64,000 nucleotides of DNA from Zygnema cylindricum (lineage: Eukaryota > Streptophyta > Zygnematophyceae > Zygnematales > Zygnemataceae), in assembly GCA_037447655.1 (NCBI GenBank), contig JBBHKE010001973.1, positions 1,207,954 through 1,271,953 of the forward strand, read 5' to 3'. Position numbers and translations under genes: made by a program. Each line of letters starts with the position of its first letter. Position 1 is the first letter of the stretch. The notes under the pieces are model-generated. The model did not search any database, had not been told where the DNA came from, and worked only from the letters and a program-made list of their open reading frames with translations. Shown piece by piece: positions 1 to 9,919 of this stretch.

Positions 1-259
1 GAGTTGAAGATGAAATTTCCACGGCCCAATAACTTCTAATCTGGTGGCCGTTCATCAGTATAGCGTCTAAATCCGTACTAATGCCAGAAAACAAAGAGAC
101 TACCGTAAACCCTGCCGGTTCTGGTGTCAAATGAACCACCTCTCGAGGAAGTGGCGTCAAAATCTGCCCTTGAACAAAATGTCGAAATTCGGTTCTTCTT
201 TTGGATACATTTGTCGAACAAGGTAATGTCTTCTCATCTATCAAATTATTGAACACTTT
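1..259 (-). pseudogene. C5-cytosine DNA methyltransferase-like N-terminus inside a retroelement polyprotein (partial, runs off window)
   Basis: The minus strand is open from 259 to the window edge (86 codons), in the same frame as the retropepsin-like region upstream (341-568). Near 107-70 it reads TVVSLFSGISTDLDAIL, which fits motif I (FxGxG type, last Gly replaced by Ser) of C5-cytosine methyltransferases in the DNMT3-like style. About 20 residues on it reads RSYWAVEIS, fitting motif II with its acidic residue (codon 17-19) that binds the SAM ribose. The preceding ~45 residues look like a linker. The catalytic PCQ motif would lie outside the window and cannot be checked. In-frame TAA codons at 260-262 and 341-343 show this copy is decayed. 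LTR retroelements that captured DNMTs are known from dinoflagellates and charophyte algae. The motif match is clear to me but rests on two short motifs. Confidence 0.62.
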
Positions 260-262
260 TTA

Positions 263-846
263 ATGACCTCGTCTCAAAGAAGCCGCTACCTCCAATATCC
301 GTTTGTGGGATTCATCCCACTCAGCGGAGATCGGAAATTGTTATATAAAGGGGGCAATGTCGGTGGATTCATCCTCCGATTCAATGGAAAATTTAGAAGA
401 ATGAATTGAAGAAGCATTGCTATTGTAGACTAGGTAGCAGCCTGCCGCCGCTTCTTGGGAATGATGACGTCCCCACAAAGTGAGAGGGACAAAAACGCGG
501 TGAGCGAGTGAAGTTGACAAATCCCTAATGCAGATTTGCTCGCTCCAAAAATCTACCATAGCTCCCAATCATGACCATGTATGGGTTCCCAATAAAATTC
601 CAAACTGATTTCCCTCCACCACAAGAAAAGGGAGACGAATAGAAATTTTTTGACCTGCATCATCTCCAAATTCGATATCCATACCCTTCACCATGCCAAA
701 CACTAGTTGATTACCACTACTAACCGTGCTTAGGCACACCTTACTAGAAAATACTTTCGGCCTACAATTGGGTGGCAATTTCTCCAAAGCACTAGTAGAG
801 ATAACGTTAGGAAGGGCCCTAGTATCCACCACGGTTTGGAGGAAAC
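263..846 (-). pseudogene. Retroelement aspartic protease (retropepsin) region, 3' part, decayed
   Basis: Read on the minus strand, the region just after the solo LTR gives LQTVVDTRALPNVIS, a retropepsin active-site box in which the usual DTG/DSG has become DTR (Asp codon about 824-826). A beta-rich segment follows, ending FLVVEGNQFGILLGTHTW, typical of the C-terminal half of retropepsins (hydrophobic-hydrophobic-G near the end). The frame then continues through 568-341 with a stop near 569 and another at 341-343 before the methyltransferase-like segment. The catalytic Asp is present, but the Gly is lost and stops interrupt the frame, so no active protease is expected. The upstream half of the same domain lies beyond the solo LTR (1586 onward); the reading frame matches across that insertion once one copy of the 5-bp duplication is removed. 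Confidence 0.7.
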
Positions 847-1585
847 TGTTGTTTTTTAGAAAGCTTTAGTCCTCTTTATGCCTCAGCTGTGAGAGAGAGC
901 TGTTCGGGACTTAAGCTATTTTTGGTTGAGTTCGGTTCTGTACTTACCGGAATTAGTGTGACAGTGAAGTTGGGAGTTCACGGTTCATTCACACTTGGGA
1001 CACGTGTCGTCACTTGGGAGAATGCGTGAGTATGTCCTCCGTGGACGTACGGAAATTCGGCAGGACCACTGGACTTCGTGAAGTCAATTCTACGGTGCCA
1101 AATCCTCTAATCGGACCGCTGACAGCCGCCGCCAACAAATAGTGACGAGGCATGACTAGATCATTATCACTTTACGTTGTCTGAACTTCGGTGTAAATAT
1201 TTGTGATAGAATATTAGACGTACGGCTGGAATGCCTCCGTACAGCTTAGTGTAGTTTCGGTGTATAAAAGTAGGACTTAGTGAATTTGATTTTTAGGAAC
1301 AAATGATATGAAAACTGTACACTCAATTTTATGTAATTTCATTTCTACATATCTCACAGATGTGTAAGCGGAATTAATTGAAATTTTGTGTGTGTGTTTC
1401 TTTGTATGTTATCTACATTGTGGCAAATTTTCAGGACATTTGGAGCATTTTTCCGAAAGTTATAGTCTGTCAAAGTTTCTGTTCAGCCATCGGTATTTGT
1501 GGAAGCTTCCTCTCTTGATTTGTTCTACGATGACTACTGCTGCATCTTCTTCATCTTCATTACCAGCACTTGTCTCAGAACAACA
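847..1585 (+). mobile_element. Solo copia-type LTR (D1) with perfect 5-bp target duplication
   Basis: The LTR begins TGTTGTTTTTTAGAAAGC and ends CAGAACAACA, so its ends are the inverted TGTTG/CAACA. It is flanked on both sides by GAAAC (842-846 and 1586-1590), a perfect 5-bp target-site duplication, and there is no internal region, so it is a solo LTR left by LTR-LTR recombination. It interrupts the minus-strand protease of the retroelement at 1-5541. It shares its start with LTRs at 8816 and 63671. A TATA-like box lies at 1263-1270. A start codon at about 1529 opens a Ser/Ala-rich peptide (MTTAASSSSSLPALVSEQQ) that runs to the LTR end and on into flanking DNA, as in the other copia LTRs here. 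Confidence 0.9.
1263..1270 (+). promoter_or_regulatory. TATA-like box of solo LTR D1
   Basis: TATAAAAG lies about 415 bases into the solo LTR, just 3' of a GTACGG...CCGTAC inverted repeat (1219-1241). The same arrangement, with a weaker GTATAACT, occurs in the related LTR at 8816-9890. This is the position expected for an LTR promoter (U3/R border). No transcript evidence is available. Confidence 0.5.
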
Positions 1586-2575
1586 GAAACCACCGAAACC
1601 ATTAATCTTAAAGTGTCCAGAAGAGTTACCAATATATGCAATTGCCAAAGAAGAGTAATCCATATCCGCAATTGGAACCTTCGCAGCGCTACTAAAACTG
1701 GAATCGGAATAAGAAATGGGTGCTCCAAAAGCATCTGTGGATGTCACCCTGCCGGTGATCTTAGATCTTAATGCCGAAATGAGTTCTTCATCCGAAATTT
1801 GATGGGTGTTAGCAAACGTGCAAACTAACTCTATAGAGTGTGGGATGAGAAGATCCACTAACATGGCGAAAGGCCGAGACGGTGGGATGGGCGGATCTGA
1901 TTTCGAAGTAGGATGAGAATCCACCTGAGTGGTGAGAGGAGGAGTGAAAGAGTCGTCCGGTTTGTCTTCAGTGGTCTCTGGTGAGGAGGAATCAGCGGTT
2001 CGATCATTAGAAGTGGCTACCTTTGGTTGAGGTGGTGGTGGAGAATCAACTTTAACCCCTAAACCAACTTTCGTCTTCAAAAGGACTTGCCGAGGGGTAA
2101 AAGAGAGAATGTCGGATTGCCCTTTCCTGTCATGATCACTGGTCCTTGCTTGTAACTTGTCTTTCCTTTGATTTTCACGGTTTTTTCGTAATTGCCTTCT
2201 ACTCTCTCCAATGCCAACATTAAACAAAACCGGATCACCTGCAAACAATCCACTCATCCGGGAGTGGTCTAAACTCTCCCATCCTTCCGGATCATCATCT
2301 GAATTTGAATCTTCCGTCTGTAAAGCTGCCATTTGCTGAGTTAGGTAAGCCAACCGTGCCTCTTTCTCTAATTTCTTGGCCGACTTTGAAGAAGAAGCAC
2401 CCTTGCATGCGTTCTCTCTCATCAAGGAATCAAGTTTGTGTTTGACTTCCAACAACTCTTTCTGTAATTTCGACTCAAAAGGTGTTGGATTCCGAATTGT
2501 GCCCCCCAAACCAGATCGGGCTCGTTCCTCTCCCCCTTGGGTTGAAATGTCCCACGAGGGAGATAAATTTGACAA
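1586..2575 (-). pseudogene. Retroelement polyprotein segment between nucleocapsid and protease
   Basis: This is a long open minus-strand segment of about 330 residues. The last ~40 codons of the ORF that extends to 1460 are antisense to the solo LTR and are not original coding. It starts with a charged, coiled-coil-like stretch (KLEKEARLAYLTQQMAALQT), continues Ser/Thr/Pro-rich and acidic, and ends in a folded-looking stretch (STAISYSDSSF-type) leading into HFKINGFG. That last motif joins the protease active site across the solo LTR. I do not recognise the middle as a named domain; its place between the CCHC knuckles and the protease suggests a gag-pro linker plus the protease N-terminus. Confidence 0.6.
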
Positions 2576-3885
2576 AAAGTGGGAATACTCATAAATGCTT
2601 TCCCAGTAGCAGGATTAGTTTTCACAGATTTAAACAATTTTTTCGGAATTCTGTGTTTTCGAAAACATTGAGCCGCCGTATGGCTCTGATATCCACACGC
2701 CTCGCATGTCATGTTAGGAGTAGAGAACTTTGCCCTCAAATCATCAGGAATGTTTTGATGGTCCAACAGAGGAAGCCTAATGCGATGAATTCATTGAAAT
2801 TCCACCTGTAGTATATCTGAGGTGTTACCTCCTTTCTTGTTGTCCTGACCTCCACCATCTTTCCCTTTTCTCTAATCACCAACTCCACGTGCCACATTCC
2901 GAGCATCTCGTTTGGCGTCAATCTTTGCCTTCTTTGCTGCGAACTCAACTGATAAAGGTCTCGCACATTTTTGCCAACCATGTCCAACCTCTCCACAATT
3001 GTTGCATGAGAATAGGATCTGTCTATCCGCTCAATGAGCTTGAGGATTTGGCTCTGCTACTCCCTTCCCTTTCATTGCTCGTGATATGGCAGCATTTAAT
3101 TCAGCATTGGTGACAAAAAGAGTGTTGGATCCAAAAAATGCTTCCTCTTTACGAAGTTTTCCTGTCATGTTCCTCTCTTGAGCTTCCCGATCTGCAAAGT
3201 GGTCATGGTATTTCTGAGCAACAATAGCAAGATCAAAAACAGAGATAGGAAGACCATTAAGAGCTTTCTGAGCTGTCCAATTTTTCAAAATTTCGGGTCG
3301 TCTTCAGATGAAGGGATTTCAACAACGCGTGTTCAAACTTAGCAATTATCAACGGATTTTTAATATCTTGCTGAGTTCGAACACAAAGGTTAGCAAGGCG
3401 GTTGTACATAGTGAGAGGAGTTTCATCAGGCTTCCGTTTAAATTCATGAAACTCTCTCATGGAAGACTCATTTCGCTCCGTATACTGAGTCTCCCATATA
3501 CCTAGTAATGTGGTACAAGGTTGGGAATTCGCCTCCATCCTCGTAGCAGCAATAGCGGCATACTTTGATCTCTTCATCTAGGAGTAAGCTAATGTCTCAT
3601 CACGTAACTTATCATCAAACGTGTACGTGGCTGAAATAGGTTGACAGATGGTTTCCTCGAGATCAGCCACCGCTGTAACATGGGCTTGTCCAAAGTCGGA
3701 TCCGAAATCTTGATAGTTGGAGCAGTCAAGCCAGTCTTCTTCTCCATATAATCTGACAAAGCCCCTCTTGCCAATCGATCTACCATCATCGGAAATAACA
3801 TCCAATCTAAGTAGGCTGGAACCACACCTCCTCGGTAGTTGTTAACTTCAGCGGTAAAAAAAGACTCCCATTGGAGTTTAAACAA
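2576..3885 (-). pseudogene. Retroelement gag: capsid region and two CCHC zinc knuckles
   Basis: Overlapping minus-strand frames rebuild a gag protein broken by several frameshifts. At 3885-3589 is an N-terminal capsid-like part (YLDWMLFPMM...). At 3577-3257 is a retrotransposon-gag-like part (WETQYTERNESSMREFHEFK, then PDETPLTMYNRLANLC) of the kind that mediates capsid assembly. Further on are a canonical CCHC knuckle, CNNCGEVGHGWQKC (2965-3006), and a second, CEACGYQSHTAAQC (2665-2706); both have perfect CX2CX4HX4C spacing and would bind packaged RNA. The frame changes near 3578, 3288, 3030 and 2580, so it is not functional here. The gag/knuckle/protease order fits an LTR or related retroelement; no reverse transcriptase lies within the window to settle the class. 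Confidence 0.75.
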
Positions 3886-5541
3886 AAAAAAAGAAATGCG
3901 CGATGCATCCCCTGTAAATAACCTCGAGTGATCCCCATGGGGAAACCGTCTTCAAACGGCAATCAAAATCCTCTGTTTTCCAAAAAAGATTGGTATCAAA
4001 AATAGGAGAAATAGGGTTCTTTAAAGACGACACACTTCTAATCGGTGAAGGAGGATCGGGTGGCTCCGAAGGACTGTAAGAATCAGGGACCAATGACGAG
4101 GATTTTGGAGAAGGAGGTGAAGAAGGGGTGGATGGTGATGAAGGAGTGGAATGAGATGAAATTGATTTATCTATAATGTTACCTCCATCACTCTGCCGGT
4201 GTAAATGTTCCTCTTCATCACTAGATGGAGGAGGGAAATGAAAAGAGTTAAAGGTAGGGTTGAGGGGTAAACCTCTTAAATAGGAAGAGGAGTTGGGGAG
4301 AAGATGCTCGAAACGAGAAGGAATAGGTGTTGGAATCTTATCTATGTCAGGGATCTCTTCCAAAGGTGCTTCCCATGGATCAAGAGCTATAGTAAACCTG
4401 TATCGAAAAGAATGGAGTCTAGTTCCGGATTGTTGGTCGGAGTAAGTACCAGAATGGATTTGGAACTAAGTCATCTCTCGGCCCTATTCCACCTACGCCT
4501 AACTCCTCCTCCACTATAGCTCCAATACCTACCGATATGTTGGAGAAAAGACTCGAATCTCGCTGTGCAATCACGGGTGCATCCTCTCGGTCCCCTTCCT
4601 CTCCTTCCCTAAAAAGTGGTTCTCTAGGTGTTTCTATTTTTCACTCTACCTCAAGAAACTTCGAAATTTGACCGGTAAACTAGGTTGTATATCTTGTACA
4701 ACTTATTTCGAAACTACCCCTCCTTGCTCTTGATTTCCTCCCTCTCCCTTAGGTGAGAGATTATCAGCAATTATCCCCTCTTTCGACGAAACCCTGCCAA
4801 AATTGGGAGAAGGTGATGAAGATGTGGGAAAATTTCAATGTTGAGGGATCCCCTAGGTTTAATATAGGCCTCCTAGCTGTCAGATCTCTCGGGTTTCGTC
4901 TTCCATAACCGCTCCCGAAAGAAACAGATTCGGTAGACAAAAAATCAGAATGTGGTAGCGGAGACATCTTCGGTTTTTCCCTCCCCTGGCTCCTCCATGA
5001 CTGTGACACATCTGCTCTCGACCTAGCTCCTCTATTACTATCTTTAGGACCCCTATGATCACGTGATTGTTGCCCATACAAAGCCCTAAGCTCGTTCCTC
5101 CCAACGGTGTCATGTAAATCTGGTGGTGGAACCGGGAACTTAAGAGCAGGTAGCTAGTCGAATTATATGATAGTGAGTAGAAGCAGCCGAATAAGAAGAA
5201 GGAGAATGTGAAGACCTTTTACTTGGTGGAAATGGCCGAGATGCTTGTCTTCGCTCGACAGATTCGGCTAGAGTGGGGAAATCTTCAGTGGACATCCGAA
5301 TAGGAGGAGTGGACGGAAGTGGAGAAATTGGGGGAGGACTTGGGAGATTTGGAATGTCTTGTCCTCCACCTGTAGGGGAAACCGATGGCAGCGATGGCAT
5401 CCCAGAATCTACAGAAATTTGGCCAGCCCTCCGGGAGGAAGAGCTAGCTTCACCCATTTCCGGGGTTCCAAACATGTGTCTACGAGGTGCCCCCCCACCT
5501 TCCTTTCTATTCCAACATCCATCCATATTTTTTTTTGACAT
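3878..5541 (-). pseudogene. Retroelement gag N-terminal Pro/Ser/Gly-rich region
   Basis: Three successive minus-strand open segments (5541-5140, 5113-4764, 4363-3878) carry Pro/Ser-rich, low-complexity protein. Examples are PSPPPISPLPSTPP near the start and long Ser/Pro runs around 4100. The first has a plausible start (MSKKNMDGCW) 540 bases from an AT-rich leader. The stretch 4364-4763 also reads as Ser/Pro-rich fragments but is interrupted. I recognise no domain; position and composition suggest the disordered N-terminus of the same gag. A polyprotein start near 5541 is inferred from the lack of coding beyond it. Confidence 0.5.
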
Positions 5542-6659
5542 TTTTAAATTAAAAATAAACTGAAATTAAAGACACAAGTGCACCTTATAAAACACAATAA
5601 TGCATGGTCTCTCAGTTCTGTCTAACCGCGAGCTTCTATATCATCAAGCTCGGTGGGCTATGCTAACAACTTTAAACAAAAGATAGTCAACCATAACCCT
5701 AATCCTGGGAATTAACAAATCAAATCAAAATGAAAATAATTTAGACTGCCACAACATTTATGACAGTGATCTTTGCAAACTTAACAATATTGCCTCTACC
5801 CTACTCAAACAGAAGCCATTCACCACAATACATAAACATATTACAAAGAATTAAACACAAAATAAGTAACATCCAAGCGTCCCCGAATGCTAACTTAATA
5901 AGGGTTTTGACCCACCCAGAGGAGCAAACTGAGGCCACGGAAAACTCCCGTGCTCAAAATCCAAAGGTCTTGAAACCCCACGGATTCCTCCAAATCAGGG
6001 ATCCGTCCAACACCCTCTTTTAGAATCCCAAGGACTATTGCAATCAGAAAGCCCCAAGTATTCTTGTTGCCAAACAAGACTAACTGGAAGGCAACTCCAA
6101 TATGATCCAAAGATGGCAAAAGGGAGGCTGGCAAAATAGCTCTTTTTTTTGGTGATTTCAGGTTTTGGAAGGCGACAGACTTGAGAGACAGTTCTGAGAC
6201 TTCATTTTCATGCCAACAGAGTGAAACAATTTACAGTTTCTAGCTGGTAAAACTAGAAACTCAAGTCTTTACCGTGGACCAGACAAGGATTTGATTCCTT
6301 TGTCTCACCTCCTGTCTAGTTCCTAGGTCATACTGCCCAGTCTCAGCTTACGAGTTCACCTGGCTCTAGATCTGGTATTACCACCACATATAGATCAACA
6401 TCATATGTCTCTTCGTCCTCTTCCCACAGCTGTGGGGAAGACTCGGACATAGACTCCCTTGATATTCGGGATCTAAATCTACCGCCTTCGCTTTTTCCTT
6501 TGGGTATAACTATACACACTAACTCTGAGGTCCCTTTTGCGTGGACATGGCCTCGTCCATGGACACTAGAGGAGGTAAAAATCAGTTTTGTTTTTCAAGT
6601 ATTAAGGACACTTTGTCCTTGTCACACTTTCGCATGATTTTTGATATCGAGATGCGCGA
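5542..6659. other. Non-coding stretch: probable leader and flank of the two gag-protease relics
   Basis: I find no convincing coding frame here. It sits upstream of the minus-strand gag (start about 5541) and upstream of the plus-strand gag relic that begins near 6660, so it may hold the 5' leaders or LTR remnants of both. A short hairpin (TTTCTAGCTGGTAAAACTAGAAA, near 6230) is visible. I could not find LTR ends or a target duplication. Confidence 0.35.
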
Positions 6660-7345
6660 CCACGCATTCCGATATCAAAACCATTAATATTTACAGGTTG
6701 ATTTTTTGTTACTTGGGCAATACGTTATGGGATTTGCTCTATCTCTATATACATGGATATATGCAGCAATTTGTGCCATGAGTGAAATGGCACCCGCATA
6801 TTCTGGATCTTTAGCCATAACTGGCAGCCCATGATTTTTATTCCAAGCTGGGGTACTCGCAATTAATGACTTTGCAGGTACCAAAATTTCACCTGATATA
6901 CTTAAGGTCCCTCATCGATTCGTTGTTGCAGCTCGAGCAACAATTGTGGCTCGCCGTGCAATGGTGGTTCCTCTAAGGGATCCGGTATCATTTGTCTTCA
7001 GTTTATTACAAGAAGAGTACCGAATCAAAAATCGCGATCAAGTCAAAGAAATAATGTATTTCGAACGTCGACGTGACGAAATTTCCTTGGCATTGCGAGC
7101 ACGTACGGAAATATTACGTGAAACATTGCTTGACCTCATGTCAGAAGTAGAGGCGTTTCAAAAATTTGTGGGGCAATTTCCAACCCAATCCTGATGTTTC
7201 ATTCAAATCCATTTGCCTGAGGCATATGGCCTCAAATTTACTTTTGAGTTGGATGCACAATATGCCGTAAGGTATGAAGTGCAAACCAGCTGGTGGGACA
7301 CTCATGAGTGACCTAAGTCTTCTCCTAGAGAATTTCCAAATGGAG
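6660..7345 (+). pseudogene. Second gag relic of a gag-protease retroelement (capsid part)
   Basis: One plus-strand frame gives a gag-like protein with only a few stops (for example a TGA near 6835 and one at 7192). It includes DFAGTKISPDILKVPHRFVV and, around 7050-7190, YFERRRDEISLALRARTEIL. The latter has the layout of the capsid segment of the first relic (R-x-DE-x-L-x-x-R). Coding resumes after the stop and leads toward the CCHC region at 7411. The orientation is opposite to the 1-5541 relic. No LTR is visible at its left edge. Confidence 0.55.
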
Positions 7346-8460
7346 ACCTGAATAAGAATCCTAATCCTCGCAAACGATGGCCCAATCCGAGACCTCGAAG
7401 GGCTCCAGCCATGGTAACATTACCAACGACCCCTAGGGTGCTTATCTTTTCCTGGTGTGGTAACAGTGGTCACGATGCACGCGGCTGTCGAGATAAGACT
7501 ACCACGTGCACTCAATGCAATCAAACAGGTCATTATGTATATCGATGTCACATTAAAAATCATGATTTCAGTTATCAAAATCAAATCGAAAACGGCGGTA
7601 TACCTGCTCACTCGGCAAAATTGGTCACTCCACCCAAGGGGGTAGAGAAAGACAACCCTCCGAAAATTAGGAAGAGGGACCGAGATAAAGCCGAGATGCA
7701 GGCTTCCGTGGCGGCTATGATGAAGGAGCAATTTGCCGTGCTTATGGCGCAGGTCAAACCGCAATTAACTGGAATGGCTTGAACAGTGGTCCATATGCCC
7801 TCTTTTGTCGGACGATCTCTCCGAGAGTCAACTAATCAAAAGCGGGCAGCTCTTTTTAAAGGGAATCCGGATCATAATCACGTGTCAAAATCCATTAACC
7901 CTAGTATACCATTATCATTTGCCAAAGAACCTCATTCACCTATTCCGGAAACAGCTTCTAGCATCATTACTGAGGCCTTAACCATTTTTTAAAAAAGTTT
8001 ATAGGACACTTATAAGGTTAAAGAACGGCTATCAATACTGTCCTCGATGCTCCCCGATCTGAAGGGCATTAATAAATTTGAGAATCGAACTCCATCAGCG
8101 CAGGCATTACAGACTCCTCAAAACAATAGTAACATTCTCTCTCTTGAAGCAATTACCCTTGAAGAGCGTTCCAGAAATTACTCCTGACATCCGTTTTCTG
8201 GATAACAAACTAGGTGTTTTTAGTGTTAATGGGGTAGGCCCGATTTTACCTCTCATGAACACGGGCTTAAAATCTATTATCCTCGGGTCAGAATTTGCCA
8301 TAAAAATAGGCCTTACGACAGATAAACTACAACCTACCACCACTCGCTTGTGGACTTCGGCAAGTACCACAGAACTGGTCCTTTGTATTATAAAACACCC
8401 GATATGTTTTCAATTTCAGTGTTAGTGTGAAACCAACTTTGGAGAAATATACGCTCACGC
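7346..8460 (+). pseudogene. Nucleocapsid (CCHC) and retropepsin relic of the second gag-protease element
   Basis: The frame from 7411 carries two zinc knuckles. The first is degenerate (FSWCGNSGHDARGC, first Cys lost); the second is intact (CTQCNQTGHYVYRC). A charged helix follows (KIRKRDRDKAEMQ...). After frame changes, 8160-8425 gives GVFSVNGVGPILPLMNTGLK, a retropepsin active-site region in which the catalytic Asp has become Asn (NTG for DTG), so it is inactive. The FSVNG lead-in parallels FKING in the first relic, supporting relatedness. Recognisable coding ends just before the G run at 8486, so any downstream methyltransferase or pol region has been lost. Confidence 0.6.
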
Positions 8461-8485
8461 CTTAGTCACCAAGTGTATTGATTAT

Positions 8486-8514
<29 letters not shown>
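8486..8514. repeat. 29-base poly-G homopolymer at a junction between two retroelements
   Basis: An uninterrupted run of 29 G separates the plus-strand gag-protease relic from the minus-strand copia gag fragment. Both neighbours are truncated exactly here. It could be a real homopolymer, a repair scar, or an assembly or basecalling artefact. Confidence 0.9.
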
Positions 8515-8516
<2 letters not shown>

Positions 8517-8772
8517 GATATGCATGATCAAACATTTTCGTACAGACTAAACAATTTTTCGGAACGCAAAGTTTGCTTACCTTTCATCTCGGCTCTGCAA
8601 CCCATGTCTACTACAACTAATTTTTCTTTGACCAAGACGCATCCGATTCCGCCAGTGAACCATCCAAAATATCCAAAATATTAACATTTTCGAAGTGTGT
8701 TTCCACCATATCCGCCCAATACGCGTATTTTTCTTCGAGAAAATGGGAATTCTTGATGACAGGCCCATAACC
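8515..8772 (-). pseudogene. Copia family-B gag N-terminus (element B1), truncated and frameshifted
   Basis: The minus strand gives QVMGLSSRIPIFS followed by frameshifted sequence. It matches the gag start of element B2 near 41676 (same VMGLSSRIPIFS, then KYAYW and ILDILDGSL in other frames). The gag start codon itself lies across the insertions at 19474-19476. Everything downstream of about 85 codons is missing beyond the G run. Copia gag forms the virus-like particle in the cytoplasm; this copy cannot. Confidence 0.75.
8761..8772 (-). promoter_or_regulatory. Primer-binding site of element B1 (half-tRNA type)
   Basis: Immediately after the LTR end the minus strand reads GGTTATGGGCCT. This is close to the complement of the anticodon-stem region of initiator tRNA-Met, the half-tRNA primer used by Drosophila copia (GGTTATGGGCCCA). 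It also encodes Val-Met-Gly of gag. Confidence 0.65.
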
Positions 8773-8815
8773 TGTTTTTTTAGAACCAATGGAGCAAGTG
8801 GAGCATCAGCAGTAG
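8773..8815 (-). mobile_element. 3' tail of the split family-B LTR (B1)
   Basis: The last 43 bases of the B1 LTR end in ACA at 8773. They continue at 19461 on the far side of the solo LTR and the DNA transposon. The join is shown by the intact B2 LTR, which reads CAGCAGTAGTAGTGGAAG on the plus strand at the same place. This piece encodes part of the LTR-borne gag N-terminus (ADAPLAPLVLKKQ). Confidence 0.85.
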
Positions 8816-9890
8816 TGTTGTTTTTGAAAACTTAATTTCGTGCTTACACGACCTTTTATACGCTTAAGACATTTCGTGCGTTTCTTATTAACGTGGAGGT
8901 TTGAATGGATTCACGGATTGGGGGAGCCGGATAAAACTAAAGTGAAGTAAGGGAGTTATTGAGTGGCGTAACTACGCAGTAAGAAATGGACGGCGGATGC
9001 GAAGCGATCCGATTTGAAATGTACGAAACGTTGAAATATGCACCGCCGGTACGGCGCATCTATTTGAAACAAATGTACTTTAAATAAGACAACGCAGCTG
9101 CTACAAAGCTGCGGTTATTTTTGGATATGTCCAGGTTTGTGACAACGCAGCTGCGACGAAGCTGACAACGCAGCTGTTGTTGATATGAATCAAGTCGGTG
9201 GACGAGATTCATACGAAGATCACAAGTGACTGAGCAAGTTGACTTTTCGGAGATGTCGGTGTAAATATTTGGTTGAATAGTGGTTTGCCTTTTTGTTAAT
9301 TAGTTTATTAGTATAGAATAATTCATCTGACATACATCAAATTATTCGGGTATACTCGCAGTAAGTTAGGTAGGTGGTAGTTAATGTACGGCTGGTATGC
9401 CTCCGTACATACAGTAGTGAATTCTCTGAGTATAACTTGTAGGACTTAGATTATTGTGACATCACAGTCAAGTTTATCAAAGCAATGGCAGACTGTTTTT
9501 TGCATCTTTGACCTGTTGGTGTGATCACCCTGTTTGGTGTTGTCATCTGAAACTTTGTGAAGTTATTCTATGATATAGAATCTATATGTGTGTGCAATTT
9601 CATTCTATTCTTTTATTTCTGTAAGATCCTGTGAGAGGTCTAAGTGGTTAGTTTGTGAAGCTGTCAGCTGTTTTTGGGAAACTCTGGAGCTTATATCTTC
9701 TAGATGCCTTGGTGGATTTGGCTGTAACTTTTGGAGTTTGCAGTGTATATGGTATACTGTATGTTGGTGAAGTTTGAGGTGATTTTGTTTATTGTGGAGT
9801 AATCTGTGCTGTCTGAAACACAGCTGTTTTTGAGGTAGTCTGTGGGTGTTTCCGTGAGTAATCCATGGCTGAAATAGGCTATGGACAACA
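8816..9890 (+). mobile_element. Solo copia-type LTR (D2), target duplication AGTAG
   Basis: It starts TGTTGTTTTTGAAAAC and ends ATGGACAACA, flanked by AGTAG at 8811-8815 and 9891-9895. Length is 1075 bp with no internal region. It carries a GTACGG...CCGTAC inverted repeat (about 9386-9408), like D1. Near the end an ATG (9864) opens MAEIGYGQQ, the LTR-borne gag start. It inserted into the B1 LTR in the opposite orientation. A segment near 9100-9190 repeats an ACGCAGCTG motif also present in the family-B LTRs. Confidence 0.9.
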
Positions 9891-9897
9891 AGTAGTA

Positions 9898-9919
9898 CAC
9901 CGCCAATCGCTATTAGCGT
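9898..9919 (+). repeat. Left terminal inverted repeat of the DNA transposon
   Basis: Starts CACCGCCAATCGCTATTAGC and matches the right end in inverse orientation over 22 bases. Similar termini recur at 35086, 46659, 46677 and 48971. Confidence 0.93.

Noticed and set aside
1386-1658. 90-codon plus-strand ORF starting in the solo LTR
   Set aside because: The upstream part is LTR leader and the end is antisense of the host retroelement. Only the short LTR-borne gag start is meaningful.
6684-6884. 66-codon minus-strand ORF
   Set aside because: It is antisense to the plus-strand gag relic, whose frame gives the more continuous gag-like protein.
9060-9190. CRISPR-like spaced repeats (ACGCAGCTG units)
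   Set aside because: Repeats are short, irregularly spaced and imperfect, and the same motifs occur within LTRs. The window is eukaryotic.
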